NCBI GenBank assembly: GCA_902595885.1
Contig: CACJRQ010000001.1
Span: forward strand, 62,001 to 126,000
DNA: 64,000 bases
Reading direction: 5' to 3'
Origin: an uncultured Pelagibacteraceae bacterium
GTDB lineage: Bacteria > Pseudomonadota > Alphaproteobacteria > Pelagibacterales > Pelagibacteraceae
Part shown: in pieces, positions 63,221-64,000 of the stretch
Layout: each line of letters starts with the position of its first letter
How positions within the stretch are numbered: position 1 is the stretch's first letter
Program-made: the position numbers and the translations under genes
Notes under the pieces: model-generated
Told to the model about the DNA's origin: nothing
What the model saw: the letters and a program-made list of their open reading frames with translations, nothing else
The model's database searches: none

Positions 63221-63883
63221 TTATATTATATCAAGTAACTTACTAAGATCTTTAATTTGATGTTTTGGTACATAATCTAGATTATCAAAAGAATTATTAT
63301 TTCTATTTACCCAAATAGCATTATAACCATAATTTCCACCACCAGATATATCCCAAGTATTAGAACTTAAAAAAGCAACTTCTTTTTTTTGAATTTGATA
63401 TTTCTTTATAGGAATATCATAAACTTTAGAATCTGGTTTATAAACTCCAACCTCCTCAATTGAAAAAATATCATCAAATATATTTTCTAAATTATTGCTC
63501 TTAACCAATTCATTAAGAAGGGAAGGAGTACCATTGGAAAGAATAGCAAGTTTTAAATTTTTTTCTTTAAGTGATTTTAAAACTGCAGGCACTTCTTTAA
63601 ATGTTGAGAGAATTTTATAAAGATCTAATAATTCATTTCTCATTGCAGAATCTATATCATAAGTTTTCATTGATTTATCCAAACTATCCTTTGTTACTTG
63701 CCAAAAATCCTTATGACGTTTCATTAAACTTCTCAGCCAAGTATATTCTAATTGTGTTATTCTCCAATAATTGGAGAAACCTTCCCACTTATCACCTATT
63801 TTATCTTGACATTTTTCAGCAGCTGAGTTGACATCAAACAAAGTACCGTAAGCATCAAAAATTATTGCTTTAATTTTTTTCAT
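63221..63883 (-). CDS. Haloacid dehalogenase type II (HAD family)
   Basis: A 220-residue HAD hydrolase. The nucleophile Asp10 is in IIFDAYGTLFDVNSAA; the pattern YGTLFDV is typical of L-2-haloacid dehalogenases. LAILSNGTPSLL is motif II, YKPDSKVYDI motif III, and FLSSNTWDISGGGNYG the fourth, where SSNxWD is again typical of dehalogenases. The natural substrate in a marine organism is uncertain. It is divergent from rsmE across 16 bases. Confidence 0.85.
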   Translation of the reverse strand: MKKIKAIIFDAYGTLFDVNSAAEKCQDKIGDKWEGFSNYWRITQLEYTWLRSLMKRHKDFWQVTKDSLDKSMKTYDIDSAMRNELLDLYKILSTFKEVPAVLKSLKEKNLKLAILSNGTPSLLNELVKSNNLENIFDDIFSIEEVGVYKPDSKVYDIPIKKYQIQKKEVAFLSSNTWDISGGGNYGYNAIWVNRNNNSFDNLDYVPKHQIKDLSKLLDII

Positions 63884-63899
63884 AAACTAACTTATCAAT

Positions 63900-64000
63900 A
63901 TGAGTAACATTAGATTATTTTATTCAAAAAGTTTATCTCTTAATTTGACTGACAAACTTGATAAATCTCAATCTCATTATGTTTCAAAAGTTATGAGACT
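63900..64000 (+). CDS. rsmE: 16S rRNA (uracil-1498 N3)-methyltransferase RsmE, N-terminal start
   Basis: The frame is open from the ATG to the window edge, 33 codons. The peptide (MSNIRLFYSKSLSL...KSQSHYVSKVMR) matches the RsmE N-terminal PUA-like domain pattern, which begins with R-F/L-F and has HY-x-x-x-V-x-R. RsmE methylates U1498 of 16S rRNA. In alphaproteobacteria it often lies near ubiA, which is 3 kb away here. The fragment is short, so the assignment is moderate. Confidence 0.7.
   Translation, partial: MSNIRLFYSKSLSLNLTDKLDKSQSHYVSKVMR

Overview
The window looks like the chromosome of a SAR11 bacterium (Pelagibacterales, Candidatus Pelagibacter-like). It is very AT-rich and densely packed, with many 1-4 base start/stop overlaps. 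It carries alphaproteobacterial gene orders (chvI-chvG-ahcY, tsaE-amgK-murU, lspA followed by a DUF3035 lipoprotein, and a HAD-IIA phosphatase followed by ribF and ileS). This assignment is inference from gene content, order and composition; no 16S gene is present. I see no tRNA, rRNA, CRISPR array, insertion sequence or prophage. No stretch over 300 bases lacks a gene; the longest gap between large genes (44500-44772) holds a 38-residue ORF and a terminator.

Layout. 1-6626: end of the ChvI regulator, ChvG kinase, S-adenosylhomocysteinase, TsaE, an AmgK/MurU-like peptidoglycan-recycling pair, phosphoglycerate mutase and a lipoprotein transglycosylase. 6623-13833: an RND efflux pump and adaptor, mercaptopyruvate sulfurtransferase, MsrA, an EamA exporter, AlkA-type DNA glycosylase and a DUF1330 protein. 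13877-30299: a purine island. A divergent pair of operons (uraD-alc-allA-puuE leftward; uraH-xdhA-xdhB-guaD-puuD-PRTase rightward) encodes a route from guanine through xanthine, urate, 5-hydroxyisourate, OHCU, allantoin and allantoate to glyoxylate and urea. Beside it are a small cytochrome c, a BMP-type ABC importer operon headed by a second deaminase, and an NCS2 purine permease with a probable riboswitch in its leader.

30347-46747: small heat-shock protein with a heat-shock promoter and ROSE-like thermometer, oligopeptidase B, a J-domain membrane protein, a DapA-family aldolase, a CFA-synthase-like methyltransferase, two unrecognised proteins, a DCC-family protein, TldD/TldE, a flavoprotein, BipA/TypA and GroES/GroEL. 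46880-64000: HAD phosphatase, RibF, IleS, LspA, BamF-like lipoprotein, Pgi, RsmD, PurD, the lipid A completion block (lpxL, lpxK, waaA, MsbA-like ABC), UbiA, DUF2721, quinone oxidoreductase, pirin, haloacid dehalogenase and the start of RsmE.

The most interesting points are these. PuuD lacks the C-terminal cytochrome c domain usual in the family, while a free one-heme cytochrome sits at the island edge. The permease leader can fold as a hairpin with a conserved-looking internal loop resembling the xanthine/urate-sensing NMT1 motif. The hsp20 leader looks like a minimal two-hairpin RNA thermometer under a sigma-32-type promoter.
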